A DNA stretch of 64,000 nt from Spongisporangium articulatum (GTDB taxonomy: Bacteria; Actinomycetota; Actinomycetes; Actinomycetales; Kineosporiaceae), in NCBI RefSeq assembly GCF_044465595.1, contig NZ_JBITLV010000008.1:124001-188000 (forward strand), in the 5' to 3' direction. Made by a program: the position numbers and the translations under genes. Within the stretch, counting starts at the first letter, position 1, and each line of letters opens with the position of its first letter. The notes under the pieces are model-generated. The model had not been told where the DNA came from, searched no databases, and saw only the letters and a list, made by a program, of their open reading frames with translations. Shown piece after piece: positions 1 to 8,230 of the stretch.

Positions 1-935
1 CCCAGTCGCGGGTGGAGGCCGCCCAGCACCGGGCGACCGCCCAGAACGAGGCGGCCGAGCTCACGGCGATGGCTCAGCGGGAGACCGCCGAGCTGCGCCG
101 TACGGCGGCCGGCGAGGCGGAGGAGATCACCGCCACCGCCACCCGCAAGGCCGAGGAGATGCTGGCGGTCGCCGAGCGCGAGGCGTCCAAGCTCAAGTCG
201 GTCACCGAGCACGAGACGAGCGAGAAGCGGGCGACCGTGGACCGCGAGCTCGCCCGGCTGCGGGCCACCGCCGAGCGGGAGGTCACCGAGCTGCGGGCGG
301 CCGCCAAGCGCGAGACCGACGAGGCGCGGGGCGCGGCCAAGAAGGAGTCCGAGGAGATGCGCAGCACCGCTGCCGCCCTCCTGGAGGAGGCCCGCAACAA
401 GGCCGAGCAGATGAGCAGCGACCTCGAGGTCAAGCTGGCGGCCCGGCGCGAGGAGGCCGAGCGGCTGGACGCCGAGCGGCACGAGCAGGCGGTCGGCCAG
501 GCCACCCAGCTGGTCGCCGAGGCCGAGCAGCGGGCCAGCGCGGCCGAGCAGCGGGCGCGCAAGGCCGTCGAGCAGGCCGAGGCGGTCCGTCGCGACGCCG
601 ACGAGCACGCCAAGTCGCTGGTCGGCAACGCCCGGCGCAACGCCGACCAGGTCATCGCCGAGGCCCGCTCGCACGCGGACAAGGTGCTGTCCGAGGCGAA
701 GGGTGAGGCCGACCGCAACCGTCGGGCGGCCCAGCGCCAGGTCGACGAGCTGATCCGTCAGCGCGACAGCATCACCGGCCACCTCGACCAGCTGCGTCAG
801 CTGCTGGGCAACACGGTGCCGGTGCCGGGCATCGACCGGGTGGCCGCCCAGGCCCAGGAGGCCCCGCAGGCCGACCAGGCCGACGACAACCGCACCATCG
901 TGCTGCCGGACGCATCCCCGGTGCACAGCAACTGA
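1..935 (+). CDS. Hendecad coiled-coil protein (Scy/FilP-like), 5'-truncated
   Basis: The reading frame is open from the window edge, so the N-terminus lies outside; a GTG at 12 is probably internal. The visible ~310 residues are almost entirely charged Ala/Glu/Arg coiled coil. Counting from the GTG, residues 8-117 are ten uninterrupted 11-residue repeats of the form xxAxREaxELR, a hendecad pattern giving a nearly straight or right-handed coil; residues 118-265 continue as Ala/Glu-rich coil, then a short Pro/Gln-rich tail. Streptomyces Scy and FilP (often mis-named cellulose-binding proteins) share this style and organise tip growth as cytoplasmic scaffolds. That assignment is by composition and repeat type only. 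A strong hairpin terminator follows the stop. Confidence 0.75.
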   Translation, partial: QSRVEAAQHRATAQNEAAELTAMAQRETAELRRTAAGEAEEITATATRKAEEMLAVAEREASKLKSVTEHETSEKRATVDRELARLRATAEREVTELRAAAKRETDEARGAAKKESEEMRSTAAALLEEARNKAEQMSSDLEVKLAARREEAERLDAERHEQAVGQATQLVAEAEQRASAAEQRARKAVEQAEAVRRDADEHAKSLVGNARRNADQVIAEARSHADKVLSEAKGEADRNRRAAQRQVDELIRQRDSITGHLDQLRQLLGNTVPVPGIDRVAAQAQEAPQADQADDNRTIVLPDASPVHSN

Positions 936-949
936 GCTCAACCACGCCC

Positions 950-981
950 GGCGCCGTCCCGAAGCCATTCGGGACGGCGCC
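950..981 (+). terminator. Hairpin terminator after the coiled-coil gene
   Basis: A perfect 14-bp stem (GGCGCCGTCCCGAA at 950-963 with its complement at 968-981) closes a 4-base loop, 15 bases after the stop codon. Only a weak T run follows, as is usual in high-GC actinobacteria. Confidence 0.8.
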
Positions 982-1052
982 GTCGCTTTGCAACCCATAG
1001 GCTGCCCGCCAAGATCGCCAGGGACGGTGGTCACCCGAGCCGAGGAGTCTGA

Positions 1053-2222
1053 GTGAGCACGTCCGACCCGGATGCGACCGAGCCCGACCGGGTGACCCAG
1101 GAGGCCGCTGAGGTCGCGGACGCCGAGGAGGGGGCGTCGTCCGGCCCGGAGACCTCGCCCGACTACGGCCGGGCCGGCCGCCCGGTCAACCGGACCAGCC
1201 CGTTCTACATCGGTTTCGTGGGCGCGATCGGCGCGGTCCTGGGTTACGAGCTGCTGAAGCTCGTCGGGCAGATCTCGCAGGTCCTCACCCTGGTCGGCAT
1301 CGCGGCGTTCCTGGCCGTGGGGCTCGACCCGCTGGTCCGTTGGCTGCAGGGCCGCGGCCTGAGGCGGGTCTGGGCCGTGACGATCGTCTTCGTCGTGCTG
1401 ATCGGTTTCGTGGCCGGCTTCCTGGCCATCGTGCTGCCGACGATCATCGAGCAGGCGACCCAACTGACGACGTCCCTGCCCGCCACCATCGACAACCTGA
1501 CCCGGACCGACTTCATCCGCCAGCTCAACGCCGACTACGGGGTGGTCGACAACGCGAGCAACCAGATCCGGGCCAAGGTGTCGGACGGCGAGACGCTGCT
1601 CGACCTGTTCGGCGGCATCCTCGGCGCCGGCCGAGCCGTCCTGTCGGGCGCTTTCAGCACGTTCACGGTGCTGGTCCTGACCCTGTACTTCCTGGCCTCG
1701 CTGAACTCCATCAAGGAGGCCGGCTACAGCCTGGTGCCCGCCTCCCGCCGCGACCGGGTGCGCGCGCTGGGCGACGAGATCCTGCGCCGGATCGGCGGTT
1801 ACGTGGCCGGGCAGGTCGCGGTGGCGAGCATCAACGGGTTCCTGACGTTCATCCTGCTGACCGTCCTCGGCGTGCCGTACCCGGCGGTGCTGGCCATCAC
1901 CACGGCCGTGCTCGGGCTGATCCCGCTGGTCGGTGCGACCCTCGGCGCGATCATCGTGGTGCTGGTCGGCCTGTTCCAGTCGTGGCAGATCGGGGTCGGG
2001 CTGATCGTCTACTACGTGATCTACCAGCAGGTCGAGAACTACCTGATCGCCCCGCGCATCATGGCCCGCACGGTGTCGGTGCCCGGGTCCGTGGCGCTCG
2101 TCGCGGCGCTGATCGGCTCGTCGCTGCTGGGCGTGCTCGGTGCGCTGGTGGCCATCCCGCTCGCGGCAGGCATCCTGCTGCTCATCCAGGAGGTGCTGCT
2201 GCCCCGGCAGGAGCAGCATTAG
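1053..2222 (+). CDS. AI-2E family transporter (UPF0118)
   Basis: A 389-residue integral membrane protein with a ~50-residue acidic cytoplasmic N-terminus followed by about eight hydrophobic segments. The family signature is the C-terminal half with paired Gly/Pro-rich helices (LGLIPLVGATLGAII) and the motif near YYVIYQQVENYLIAPRIMA. Members include putative autoinducer-2 exporters and Na+/H+ antiporters, so the substrate cannot be assigned. The GTG start is preceded by GAGGAG. It lies in its own unit after the upstream terminator and just before the small FmdB gene. Confidence 0.85.
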   Translation: MSTSDPDATEPDRVTQEAAEVADAEEGASSGPETSPDYGRAGRPVNRTSPFYIGFVGAIGAVLGYELLKLVGQISQVLTLVGIAAFLAVGLDPLVRWLQGRGLRRVWAVTIVFVVLIGFVAGFLAIVLPTIIEQATQLTTSLPATIDNLTRTDFIRQLNADYGVVDNASNQIRAKVSDGETLLDLFGGILGAGRAVLSGAFSTFTVLVLTLYFLASLNSIKEAGYSLVPASRRDRVRALGDEILRRIGGYVAGQVAVASINGFLTFILLTVLGVPYPAVLAITTAVLGLIPLVGATLGAIIVVLVGLFQSWQIGVGLIVYYVIYQQVENYLIAPRIMARTVSVPGSVALVAALIGSSLLGVLGALVAIPLAAGILLLIQEVLLPRQEQH

Positions 2223-2225
2223 ATT
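2220..2225 (+). promoter_or_regulatory. Candidate -10 (TAGATT) for leaderless fmdB-like gene
   Basis: TAGATT overlaps the stop codon of the permease gene and sits six bases before the ATG at 2232, which has no Shine-Dalgarno sequence. This is the TANNNT-to-start spacing expected for a leaderless actinobacterial transcript. Confidence 0.35.
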
Positions 2226-2231
2226 GGGCGT

Positions 2232-2450
2232 ATGCCGCGCTACGACCACCGCTGCCGCCAGTGCGGGGACACCTTCGAGGTGACCCGCTCGATCACCCGG
2301 CTCGACGAGCCCGCGCCGTGCCCGGCCGGGCACGAGGACACGGTCCGGCTGCTCACGACCGTGGGCGTGCTCGGCGGGACGACGTCCGCCGGCTCGAGCG
2401 CGCCGGTCGCCTCGGGCGGCGGCTGCTGCGGGGGCGGCTGCTGTGGCTGA
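2232..2450 (+). CDS. FmdB family zinc-ribbon protein
   Basis: A 72-residue protein opening MPRYDHRCRQCGDTFEV, the FmdB/CxxC-CxxC putative regulatory zinc-ribbon fold. The first CxxC is at residues 8-11; the second knuckle is reduced to CPAGH (single Cys plus His). The tail is Gly/Ser-rich and ends in two CC pairs (GGCCGGGCCG), which could add metal ligands. Its function is not established. The last eight bases overlap the start of the DUF952 gene, so the two are probably co-translated. Confidence 0.85.
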   Translation: MPRYDHRCRQCGDTFEVTRSITRLDEPAPCPAGHEDTVRLLTTVGVLGGTTSAGSSAPVASGGGCCGGGCCG

Positions 2451-2868
2451 CGGCTCGGGCCGCGTCCTGCACGTCGCCGAGACCGCCCAGTGGGAGCTGG
2501 GGCGCCAGGTGGGCTCGTACGAGATCTCTTCGCGCGGAAAGACTCTCGCCGAGGAGGGCTTCATCCACTGCAGTACGGCGACGCAGGCGGGGCCGGTGCT
2601 GCGGAACTTCTACGCCGACCTGGATCCCGCCGCGCTGACCCTGCTGGTGCTCGACGTCGACCTGCTCGGCGCCCTGGGCTCGCCGGTGCGCTGGGACGAC
2701 GTCCCGGGCGCGGAGGCGCCCTTCCCGCACGTCTACGGGCCGATCCTGCCGGGCGCGGTGGTCGCCACGCTGGCCGTCGGCGGGACGGCGGGGGCCCCCG
2801 AGCTACCCCCGCCGGCCGACCTGGACGCGCTCGACGTCCTGTCCGCTCCCCCGAGTCCCTCTGAGTAG
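2443..2868 (+). CDS. DUF952 family protein
   Basis: A 141-residue protein with the DUF952 pattern: an N-terminal HVAETAQWE segment, then EGFIHCSTATQ and a late HVYGPIL segment. DUF952 proteins are small cytoplasmic proteins of unknown activity; some resemble glutathione S-transferase-associated or ADP-ribosyl-like folds, but nothing here fixes a reaction. The GTG start lies inside the preceding gene's last codons. A perfect bidirectional hairpin follows, separating it from the convergent dehydrogenase gene. Confidence 0.8.
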   Translation: MADGSGRVLHVAETAQWELGRQVGSYEISSRGKTLAEEGFIHCSTATQAGPVLRNFYADLDPAALTLLVLDVDLLGALGSPVRWDDVPGAEAPFPHVYGPILPGAVVATLAVGGTAGAPELPPPADLDALDVLSAPPSPSE

Positions 2869-2870
2869 TG

Positions 2871-2904
2871 CTCAGAATCCGACAAGAATGTGTCGGATTC
2901 TGAG
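2871..2904. terminator. Bidirectional hairpin terminator
   Basis: CTCAGAATCCGACA (2871-2884) and its exact complement (2891-2904) form a 14-bp stem with a 6-base loop between two convergent genes. The lower-GC stem stands out from the surrounding sequence. Confidence 0.8.
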
Positions 2905-2929
2905 CCTACTCGTTGCGGGGCGCGGAGCC

Positions 2930-4576
2930 TCAGTAGGCGCGGAACCCGCGCTTCGTCTTGCGACCGAGGTAGCCCGCGCCGACCAGCTGGCCGAGCAGCG
3001 GCGCCGGGGTGAAGCCCGGCTCGCGGAACGCGCCCTGCAGCACCTGCTGGATGGCCAGCGTGACGTCGGTGCCGACCACGTCGATCAGTGCGAACGGGCC
3101 CATCGGGTAGCCGAGCGCGCCGGTGATCGCGGCGTCGATGGTGTCGGCGTCGGCGAAGCCGGACTCCAGCAGCAGCGTCGCGTCGTTCAGGTACGGGAAG
3201 AGCAGGGCGTTGACGATGAACCCGGCCCGGTCACCGCACTGCACGGCGTGCTTGCCGACCTTCTTCGTCACCTCGAGGGTGGTGGCCACGACGTCGGCGG
3301 CGGTCTGCACGGTCTCGACGACCTCGACCAGCTTCATGACGGCGGCCGGGTTGAAGAAGTGGATGCCGATGACGTCGGCGGGCCGCGAGGTCACGGCGGC
3401 CATCTCGACGACCGGCAGCGACGACGTCGTGGTGGCCAGGATCGCGCCCGGCTTGCAGACCTTGTCGAGGCTCTTGAACAGCTCGAGCTTGACGGCGAGG
3501 TCCTCCACGACGGCCTCGACCACGAGGTCGACCTGGGCCAGCGCGTCGTGGGACGTGGCGCCGCTCAGGCGGGCCAGCGCCGCGTCGCGGTCGGCCTCGG
3601 CGAGCTTGCCCCTCGAGACGGCCTTCTCGAGGCTCTTCTCGATGGCGGCCCGCACCCCGGCGACCTTCTCGTCGCTGCGCGCGATGTAGACGACGTCGTA
3701 GCCGGCCTTCGCGAAGACCTCCATGATGCCGGTGGCCATCGTGCCGGAGCCGACCACGCCGACCGACTGCACCGGGCGGGTGGCGAGGTGCTCGCCCGAG
3801 GCGTCGCTGTCGTCGTCCGCCACGGCCTTGGCCGAGCCCGGTGCCTCGTAGGTGTAGAAGCCGGCACCCGCGGCCACGCCGGTGCGGCCGGCGGCGATCA
3901 GCTGGCGCAGCACCGGGGCCGGGGCGTGCCGGGCGTCGCCGGTGCGCGCGTGCAGCGCGTCGAGCAGGTCGTAGGCGACGTCGACGCCGATCGTGTCGAG
4001 CAGCTGCAGGGGGCCGGCCGGCAGGCCGCAGCCCAGGCGCATGGCGGCGTCGATGTCGTCGCGGCTGGCGTAGCGGGCCTCGAACATCCCGGCGGCCTGG
4101 TTCAGGTACGGCAGCAGCAGGCCGGCCACGATCTGGCCGGGGCGGTCACCGATCACGGTCGGCGTCTTGCCCGCCTTCTCCAGCAGGGCGCGCACGGCCT
4201 CGACGGCCTCGGCGTCGGTGGCGATGGTGGTGACCAGCTCGGCGCCCGGCAGGTCGGCGCGCAGCGGCAGGCGCAGGCCGACGACCCGGGTCGGGTTCGC
4301 GGTGGCGAAGGCCAGCTCGCCGAGCCCGAAGCCGGCGCTCGCGACGGCCACGACGGCCTCGGCGGGCGCGGCGGCGTCGACGGCGGCGAGCAGCTCGCGC
4401 TGGGCGGCCAGGGTCTCGCGCCCGGCGACGATGACCAGGTCGGCCTCCGCGACGCCGGCCACGTCGGCCTCGGTGAGCGTGACGAGCCGGGCCCCGGAGG
4501 ACTCGAGGTTCGCGACCGGCAGGGCGGTGACGGCGGGGGCGCCGACCACGGCGACGGTCTGGATCTCGCGGGACAT
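2930..4576 (-). CDS. Duplicated 3-hydroxyacyl-CoA dehydrogenase family protein
   Basis: A 548-residue protein built from two tandem 3-hydroxyacyl-CoA dehydrogenase halves. The C-terminal half is complete: Rossmann motif VGSGTMATGI, the catalytic-His region GIHFFNPAAVMKLVEVV, then the C-terminal domain beginning GDRAGFIVNALLFPYLN. The N-terminal half keeps the fold order but its nucleotide loop reads VVGAPAV, losing GxGxxG, and its C-terminal domain (GDRPGQIVAGLLLPYLN) remains recognisable. It probably oxidises 3-hydroxybutyryl- or longer 3-hydroxyacyl-CoA with NAD+ through the second half only. The ATG at 4576 was chosen because AGAGGA precedes it; the frame extends upstream without support. 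Confidence 0.85.
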   Translation of the reverse strand: MSREIQTVAVVGAPAVTALPVANLESSGARLVTLTEADVAGVAEADLVIVAGRETLAAQRELLAAVDAAAPAEAVVAVASAGFGLGELAFATANPTRVVGLRLPLRADLPGAELVTTIATDAEAVEAVRALLEKAGKTPTVIGDRPGQIVAGLLLPYLNQAAGMFEARYASRDDIDAAMRLGCGLPAGPLQLLDTIGVDVAYDLLDALHARTGDARHAPAPVLRQLIAAGRTGVAAGAGFYTYEAPGSAKAVADDDSDASGEHLATRPVQSVGVVGSGTMATGIMEVFAKAGYDVVYIARSDEKVAGVRAAIEKSLEKAVSRGKLAEADRDAALARLSGATSHDALAQVDLVVEAVVEDLAVKLELFKSLDKVCKPGAILATTTSSLPVVEMAAVTSRPADVIGIHFFNPAAVMKLVEVVETVQTAADVVATTLEVTKKVGKHAVQCGDRAGFIVNALLFPYLNDATLLLESGFADADTIDAAITGALGYPMGPFALIDVVGTDVTLAIQQVLQGAFREPGFTPAPLLGQLVGAGYLGRKTKRGFRAY

Positions 4577-4778
4577 CGGGGTTCCTCTCGCAGGGTGAGC
4601 CTGGTTCATGAGCCTGGTCCGCAGGAGTCTCCCAAGGCCGGGCGCCCGCTCGGAGGGGCTCACGTGTCGCCCACGCCACATCCGACTGGCAGGCCCGGCA
4701 AAACGGACATACCTTGCCCTTTGCTGTGAACCAGCATGCCAATCGGCTAGCGACGTGCGGACCGCCTGGAGGCGACGT
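4577..4778. other. Divergent intergenic region
   Basis: About 200 bases between the divergent dehydrogenase and subtilase genes. It must contain promoters in both directions, but I could not settle on convincing -35/-10 pairs. GGAGG at 4768-4772 serves the ATG at 4779. Confidence 0.5.
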
Positions 4779-6458
4779 ATGAGAGCTCTACTTGCGATTC
4801 TGGCCACCACCACCCTCGCGGCGGCCGGACTGGCGACAACCGGGGCGGCGGACGCCGCCCCCTCGGCCACCACGGCCCCGACCGACTACGTCGTCCTGGC
4901 CTCGTCCGCGGACGGCGCGGCCACCGCGGCGAAAGCCGTCACGGACGCCGGCGGCACGGTGACCTCGACCAACGACTCCCTCGGCTACGTGACCGCACGC
5001 AGCACGAGCGGTTCGTTCACCACGGACGTCGCCCGGGCGAAGGGCGTCGTGGGCGCGGCCCGCAACCGGGTGATCGGCGAGGCCCCCGACGCCCGGGCCA
5101 AGGCCGACGCGGTCGAGAAGGCCGTCGGCCGCTCCGGCGCCGCGAAGGCCAAGCCGGTCAAGAACGCCGAGCCGCTGGCGGGCCTGCAGTGGGACATGAA
5201 GCAGATCGACGCCACCGTCAACGGCTCGTACGCGAAGCAGCCGGGCAAGAAGGGCGTGCTGGTCGGCATCATCGACACGGGCGTCGACGGCACCCACCCC
5301 GACATCGCCCCGAACTTCGACGCGAAGCTGTCGCGCAACTTCACCACCGACATCCCCGACATCGATGACATCGACGGGGCCTGCGAGCACCCGGAGTCGG
5401 GCTGCAAGGACCCGGCGAACGAGGACGACGACGGGCACGGCACGCACGTCGCCTCCACGATCGGCTCGCCGATCAACGGCCTCGGGATCGCCGGGGTGGC
5501 GCCGAAGGTGACGCTGGTGAACATCCGGGCCGGTCAGGACTCGGGCTACTTCTTCCTGCAGCCGACGCTCGACGCCCTCACCTACGCCGGGAAGATCGGC
5601 GTCGACGTCGTGAACATGAGCTACTACACCGACCCGTGGCTCTACAACTGCACCGCCAACCCGGCCGACAGCCCCGCGGAGCAGGCCGAGCAGAAGGTGA
5701 TCATCCAGGCCACCCAGCGGGCGCTGAACTTCGCCCGCAACAGGGGCGTGCTGCCGGTCGCGGCCGAAGGCAACGAGGCCACCGACCTGGGCAACCCGAC
5801 CTTCGACGACACCAGCCCCGACTACCCGGTCGACGCCCCCAAGGAGCGCACGGTCGACAACTCGTGCCTCAACGTCCCGGCCGAGAGCAAGGGCGTCGTC
5901 ACCGTGAGCGCCACGGGGCCGAGCACCCGCAAGTCGTACTACTCCAACTACGGCACCGAGCAGACCGACGTGGCGGCGCCGGGCGGCGACACGTACGACA
6001 ACCCCGAGAAGACCCGCCAGCTGGCCGGAGCGGTGCTCGCGGCGATGCCCGCCAACGTCGCCGAGGCCGAGGGCGTGCTGAACCCGGACGGGACGCCGAA
6101 CACGCCCGCCGTCGTCCAGAGCTGCAAGGGCTCGGGCGCCAAGCAGGTCTGCGGGTACTACCAGTACCTGCAGGGGACGTCGATGGCCTCGCCGCACGCG
6201 GTCGGGGTCGCCGCGCTGATCGTCAGCCAGTACGGCCACGGCGGCGGTAAGAACATCGGGCTGTCGCCGTCGGTGACCGAGTCGATCCTGCTCGGGACGG
6301 CGACCGAGCACGCCTGCCCGACGCCGCGCACGTACCACTACGTGCGCAACCTGCCCGACGGCACGGTGTCCACGGCCGACGCGACCTGTGAGGGTCCGAA
6401 GTCGGATAACGGCTTCTACGGGCAGGGCATCGTGAACGCGCTGCGCGCCGTGAGCTAG
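4779..6458 (+). CDS. Secreted S8 family serine peptidase (subtilase)
   Basis: A 559-residue exported protease. Residues 1-27 form a Sec signal peptide ending ADA-A. Residues ~35-100 look like an I9-type inhibitory propeptide. The catalytic triad is visible as Asp166 (IIDTGVDGTHPD), His220 (DDGHGTHVA) and Ser468 (GTSMASPHA), with oxyanion Asn332 (AAEGNEA). Cys pairs at 201/209 and 448/458 suggest disulphides. Extracellular protein degradation is the likely role. The ATG at 4779 has GGAGG seven bases upstream and gives a clean signal peptide; the longer open frame to 4608 does not. Confidence 0.92.
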   Translation: MRALLAILATTTLAAAGLATTGAADAAPSATTAPTDYVVLASSADGAATAAKAVTDAGGTVTSTNDSLGYVTARSTSGSFTTDVARAKGVVGAARNRVIGEAPDARAKADAVEKAVGRSGAAKAKPVKNAEPLAGLQWDMKQIDATVNGSYAKQPGKKGVLVGIIDTGVDGTHPDIAPNFDAKLSRNFTTDIPDIDDIDGACEHPESGCKDPANEDDDGHGTHVASTIGSPINGLGIAGVAPKVTLVNIRAGQDSGYFFLQPTLDALTYAGKIGVDVVNMSYYTDPWLYNCTANPADSPAEQAEQKVIIQATQRALNFARNRGVLPVAAEGNEATDLGNPTFDDTSPDYPVDAPKERTVDNSCLNVPAESKGVVTVSATGPSTRKSYYSNYGTEQTDVAAPGGDTYDNPEKTRQLAGAVLAAMPANVAEAEGVLNPDGTPNTPAVVQSCKGSGAKQVCGYYQYLQGTSMASPHAVGVAALIVSQYGHGGGKNIGLSPSVTESILLGTATEHACPTPRTYHYVRNLPDGTVSTADATCEGPKSDNGFYGQGIVNALRAVS

Positions 6459-6489
6459 TCGCCGTCAGTCAGGTGTAACGCGCGGACGC

Positions 6490-6495
6490 TACGGT
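6490..6495 (+). promoter_or_regulatory. Candidate -10 (TACGGT) for leaderless gene at 6502
   Basis: TACGGT ends six bases before the GTG at 6502; there is no Shine-Dalgarno sequence in between, suggesting leaderless transcription. Confidence 0.35.
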
Positions 6496-6501
6496 CCGGG
6501 T

Positions 6502-7530
6502 GTGAACCTCGAAAGCTGCCCGAAGCACATGGAGTTCGGCCCCTGCGGGGGTGTCACTCTCGGCGGCGAATGCGAGGTCGCGCCCGGGCCGTGCGTCTTT
6601 CTGGACGCCGATACGGTCCGGTGGCGGGGCACCCCGGGCGAGGGGACGACGTCCGCCTCCTCCGGTGCGCAGCGGATGCGGGCGCTGCTCGCCTCCCGCC
6701 CGGTCGTGGTCGCGGACTTCCCGGCGCGGGCGCTGGACGCCGCGTCGATCACCGAGTGCGCCTCGGCGCTGCGCGGGCACGTGGACGCCGTCCTGGCCGG
6801 CGACGCGGGTAACGCGCGGGTGCAGTTCCCGCCCAGCTACCGGGCCCACCTGGTCCAGGCCGCCGGGGTGCCCGTCTGGACGGGCTTCAACAACCGCGAC
6901 CGCAACCGGGTGGCCCTGGAGGGAGAGCTGGCCGCGCTCGCCCACGTCGGCGTGGCCGGCGTGCACTGCGTGACCGGCGACCACACGCTCACCGGGCACC
7001 GGCCCGACGCGCAGCCGGTGTTCGACCTCGACTCGACCCGGACGGCGGCCCTCGCCCGGGCGGCCGGACACCTGGTCTCGGTGGGCGAGGCGCCCGCCAC
7101 TCCCCCGGTCGACCGTCGACCGGACCGGCTGCTGGAGAAGCAGCGGGCCGGCGCCGAGCTCTGTTTCGTGAACCACGCGGGCGGCGCGGGGCCGGTGGGC
7201 TCGTTCATCCGCCGCGCGCAGGATCTCGGCGTGACGGTGGGGTTCATCCCCTGCATCCCGATCGTGCTCGACCATGAGAGCGCTCAGCTGCTGCGGTCTT
7301 TCACGTCGCTGGTGCTGCCGGACGGCTACCTGGACGGCATCCTGTCCGCGTCCGACCCGCGGGCCGCGGGGATCGACGCGGCGGCCGCACTGGCGGCCGA
7401 CTTCCTCGCGCTGGACGGGGTCGTGGGCGTGAACCTCTCGGGCGGGACGTCGCCGGGCCGGGAACGCTGGTTCGCCGAGGGTCTGGCCGCGGTCGCCGAC
7501 ACGATCGGCGTCCACCAACCCCCTCCGTGA
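6502..7530 (+). CDS. Methylenetetrahydrofolate reductase-family protein with N-terminal MTHFR_C-type Cys motif
   Basis: A 342-residue protein. Residues 6-31 carry CPKHMEFGPCGG...CEV...C, with four Cys (6, 15, 24, 31), the motif normally called the MTHFR C-terminal domain but here at the N-terminus. The rest is a MetF-like barrel (FPPSYRAHLVQAAGVPVWTG, GVHCVTGDHTLTG, GFIPCIP). Such proteins are linked to one-carbon handling in demethylation or C1 oxidation rather than to ordinary methionine synthesis; the exact reaction is unknown. The stop codon TGA is the first three bases of a palindromic repeat array. It ends tail-to-tail against the catabolic operon and may process C1 units for it. Confidence 0.75.
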   Translation: MNLESCPKHMEFGPCGGVTLGGECEVAPGPCVFLDADTVRWRGTPGEGTTSASSGAQRMRALLASRPVVVADFPARALDAASITECASALRGHVDAVLAGDAGNARVQFPPSYRAHLVQAAGVPVWTGFNNRDRNRVALEGELAALAHVGVAGVHCVTGDHTLTGHRPDAQPVFDLDSTRTAALARAAGHLVSVGEAPATPPVDRRPDRLLEKQRAGAELCFVNHAGGAGPVGSFIRRAQDLGVTVGFIPCIPIVLDHESAQLLRSFTSLVLPDGYLDGILSASDPRAAGIDAAAALAADFLALDGVVGVNLSGGTSPGRERWFAEGLAAVADTIGVHQPPP

Positions 7531-7626
7531 TCATGCGCAAACGCACCTCTTTTGCGCTGATCATGCGCAAACGCATGATGCGTTTGCGCATGATCAACGG
7601 AGGGATGCTGCGTTTACGCATGATCA
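7528..7626. repeat. Four-unit palindromic repeat array, family A copy 1
   Basis: Two direct copies of TGATCATGCGCAAACGCA (7528-7545, 7558-7575) are followed by two inverted copies (7579-7596 perfect; 7609-7626 with one mismatch). The inner pair forms an 18-bp perfect inverted repeat with a 3-base spacer, and the outer pair can close a second stem. It fills a convergent intergenic space and supplies the stop codon of the upstream gene. The same arrangement recurs at 30724-30822. It could terminate transcription from both sides. Confidence 0.9.
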
Positions 7627-7639
7627 GCGCGGGAGAGGG

Positions 7640-8230
7640 TCAGCCGGGGAGGTAGGTGAGCTGCCAGCCGTCGGAGGTCGGCCGGAACTCCGTGCGGCGG
7701 CTGGCCGTGTCGGGGTTGCCCTGCCAGAACGTCAGCCGGGTCGGTCGAACCAGGTAGCCGACCCAGGTGGGAGGCGGGGTGAACCCTCTCGCGTGCTCGG
7801 CCCCGAACGCGGCCCAGCGGGCCAGGCGTTCGTCGAGGGACAGCTGGGCGAACTCGGGCGTGTTCTGCCAGGCCAGTTGCTGCAGGTACGGCGAGCGGGC
7901 GGCGTAGGCGCGGCGCTCCTCCGCGGCGGGGGCCGGTTCCGCCACACCCTGGACCACGAGTTGGCGGCCGACCGGATTGCCGCCCGGGTCGTCCAGCAGG
8001 AGGGACAGGGCGACCCCGGGATTCGCCTTCAGCTGCGCCACTTTTCGGGACCGGGCGTCGGTGTGGAAATAGAACCCGTCGGGGTCGAACTCGGACAACA
8101 GCAGGGTGCGGGCGTCGGGCCGGCCCTCGGCGGTAACGGTGGATACCGTCATCCGGGGACGGTTCTCGTGGGCGTTGGCCGGGAGCCACTCGACGAGCAG
8201 GGCCCAGAGGTCGCCGTCCAAACGGGTCAT
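7640..8230 (-). CDS. PdxH-like pyridoxamine 5'-phosphate oxidase family protein
   Basis: A 196-residue FMN split-barrel protein. It follows PdxH through most of its length: DARTLLLSEFDPDGFYFHTDARSR with the FMN-contacting Ser-Arg, a KANPGVALSLLL segment, RQLVVQGVAEP, and a C-terminal WVGYLVRPTRLTFWQG that resembles the PdxH substrate-binding end. It is shorter at the N-terminus than typical PdxH (~215). As the last gene of a catabolic operon it may act on the operon's own substrate rather than serve general vitamin B6 synthesis. Its ATG overlaps the creatininase-family stop (ATGA). Confidence 0.8.
   Translation of the reverse strand: MTRLDGDLWALLVEWLPANAHENRPRMTVSTVTAEGRPDARTLLLSEFDPDGFYFHTDARSRKVAQLKANPGVALSLLLDDPGGNPVGRQLVVQGVAEPAPAAEERRAYAARSPYLQQLAWQNTPEFAQLSLDERLARWAAFGAEHARGFTPPPTWVGYLVRPTRLTFWQGNPDTASRRTEFRPTSDGWQLTYLPG

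Noticed and set aside
2888..4729. 613-residue plus-strand open frame
   Set aside because: It is antisense to the 3-hydroxyacyl-CoA dehydrogenase; Arg/Gly/His/Val-rich composition is the usual shadow of a high-GC gene.
7528..7626. CRISPR array
   Set aside because: Units alternate in orientation, spacers are 3-13 bases, and no cas genes are present.
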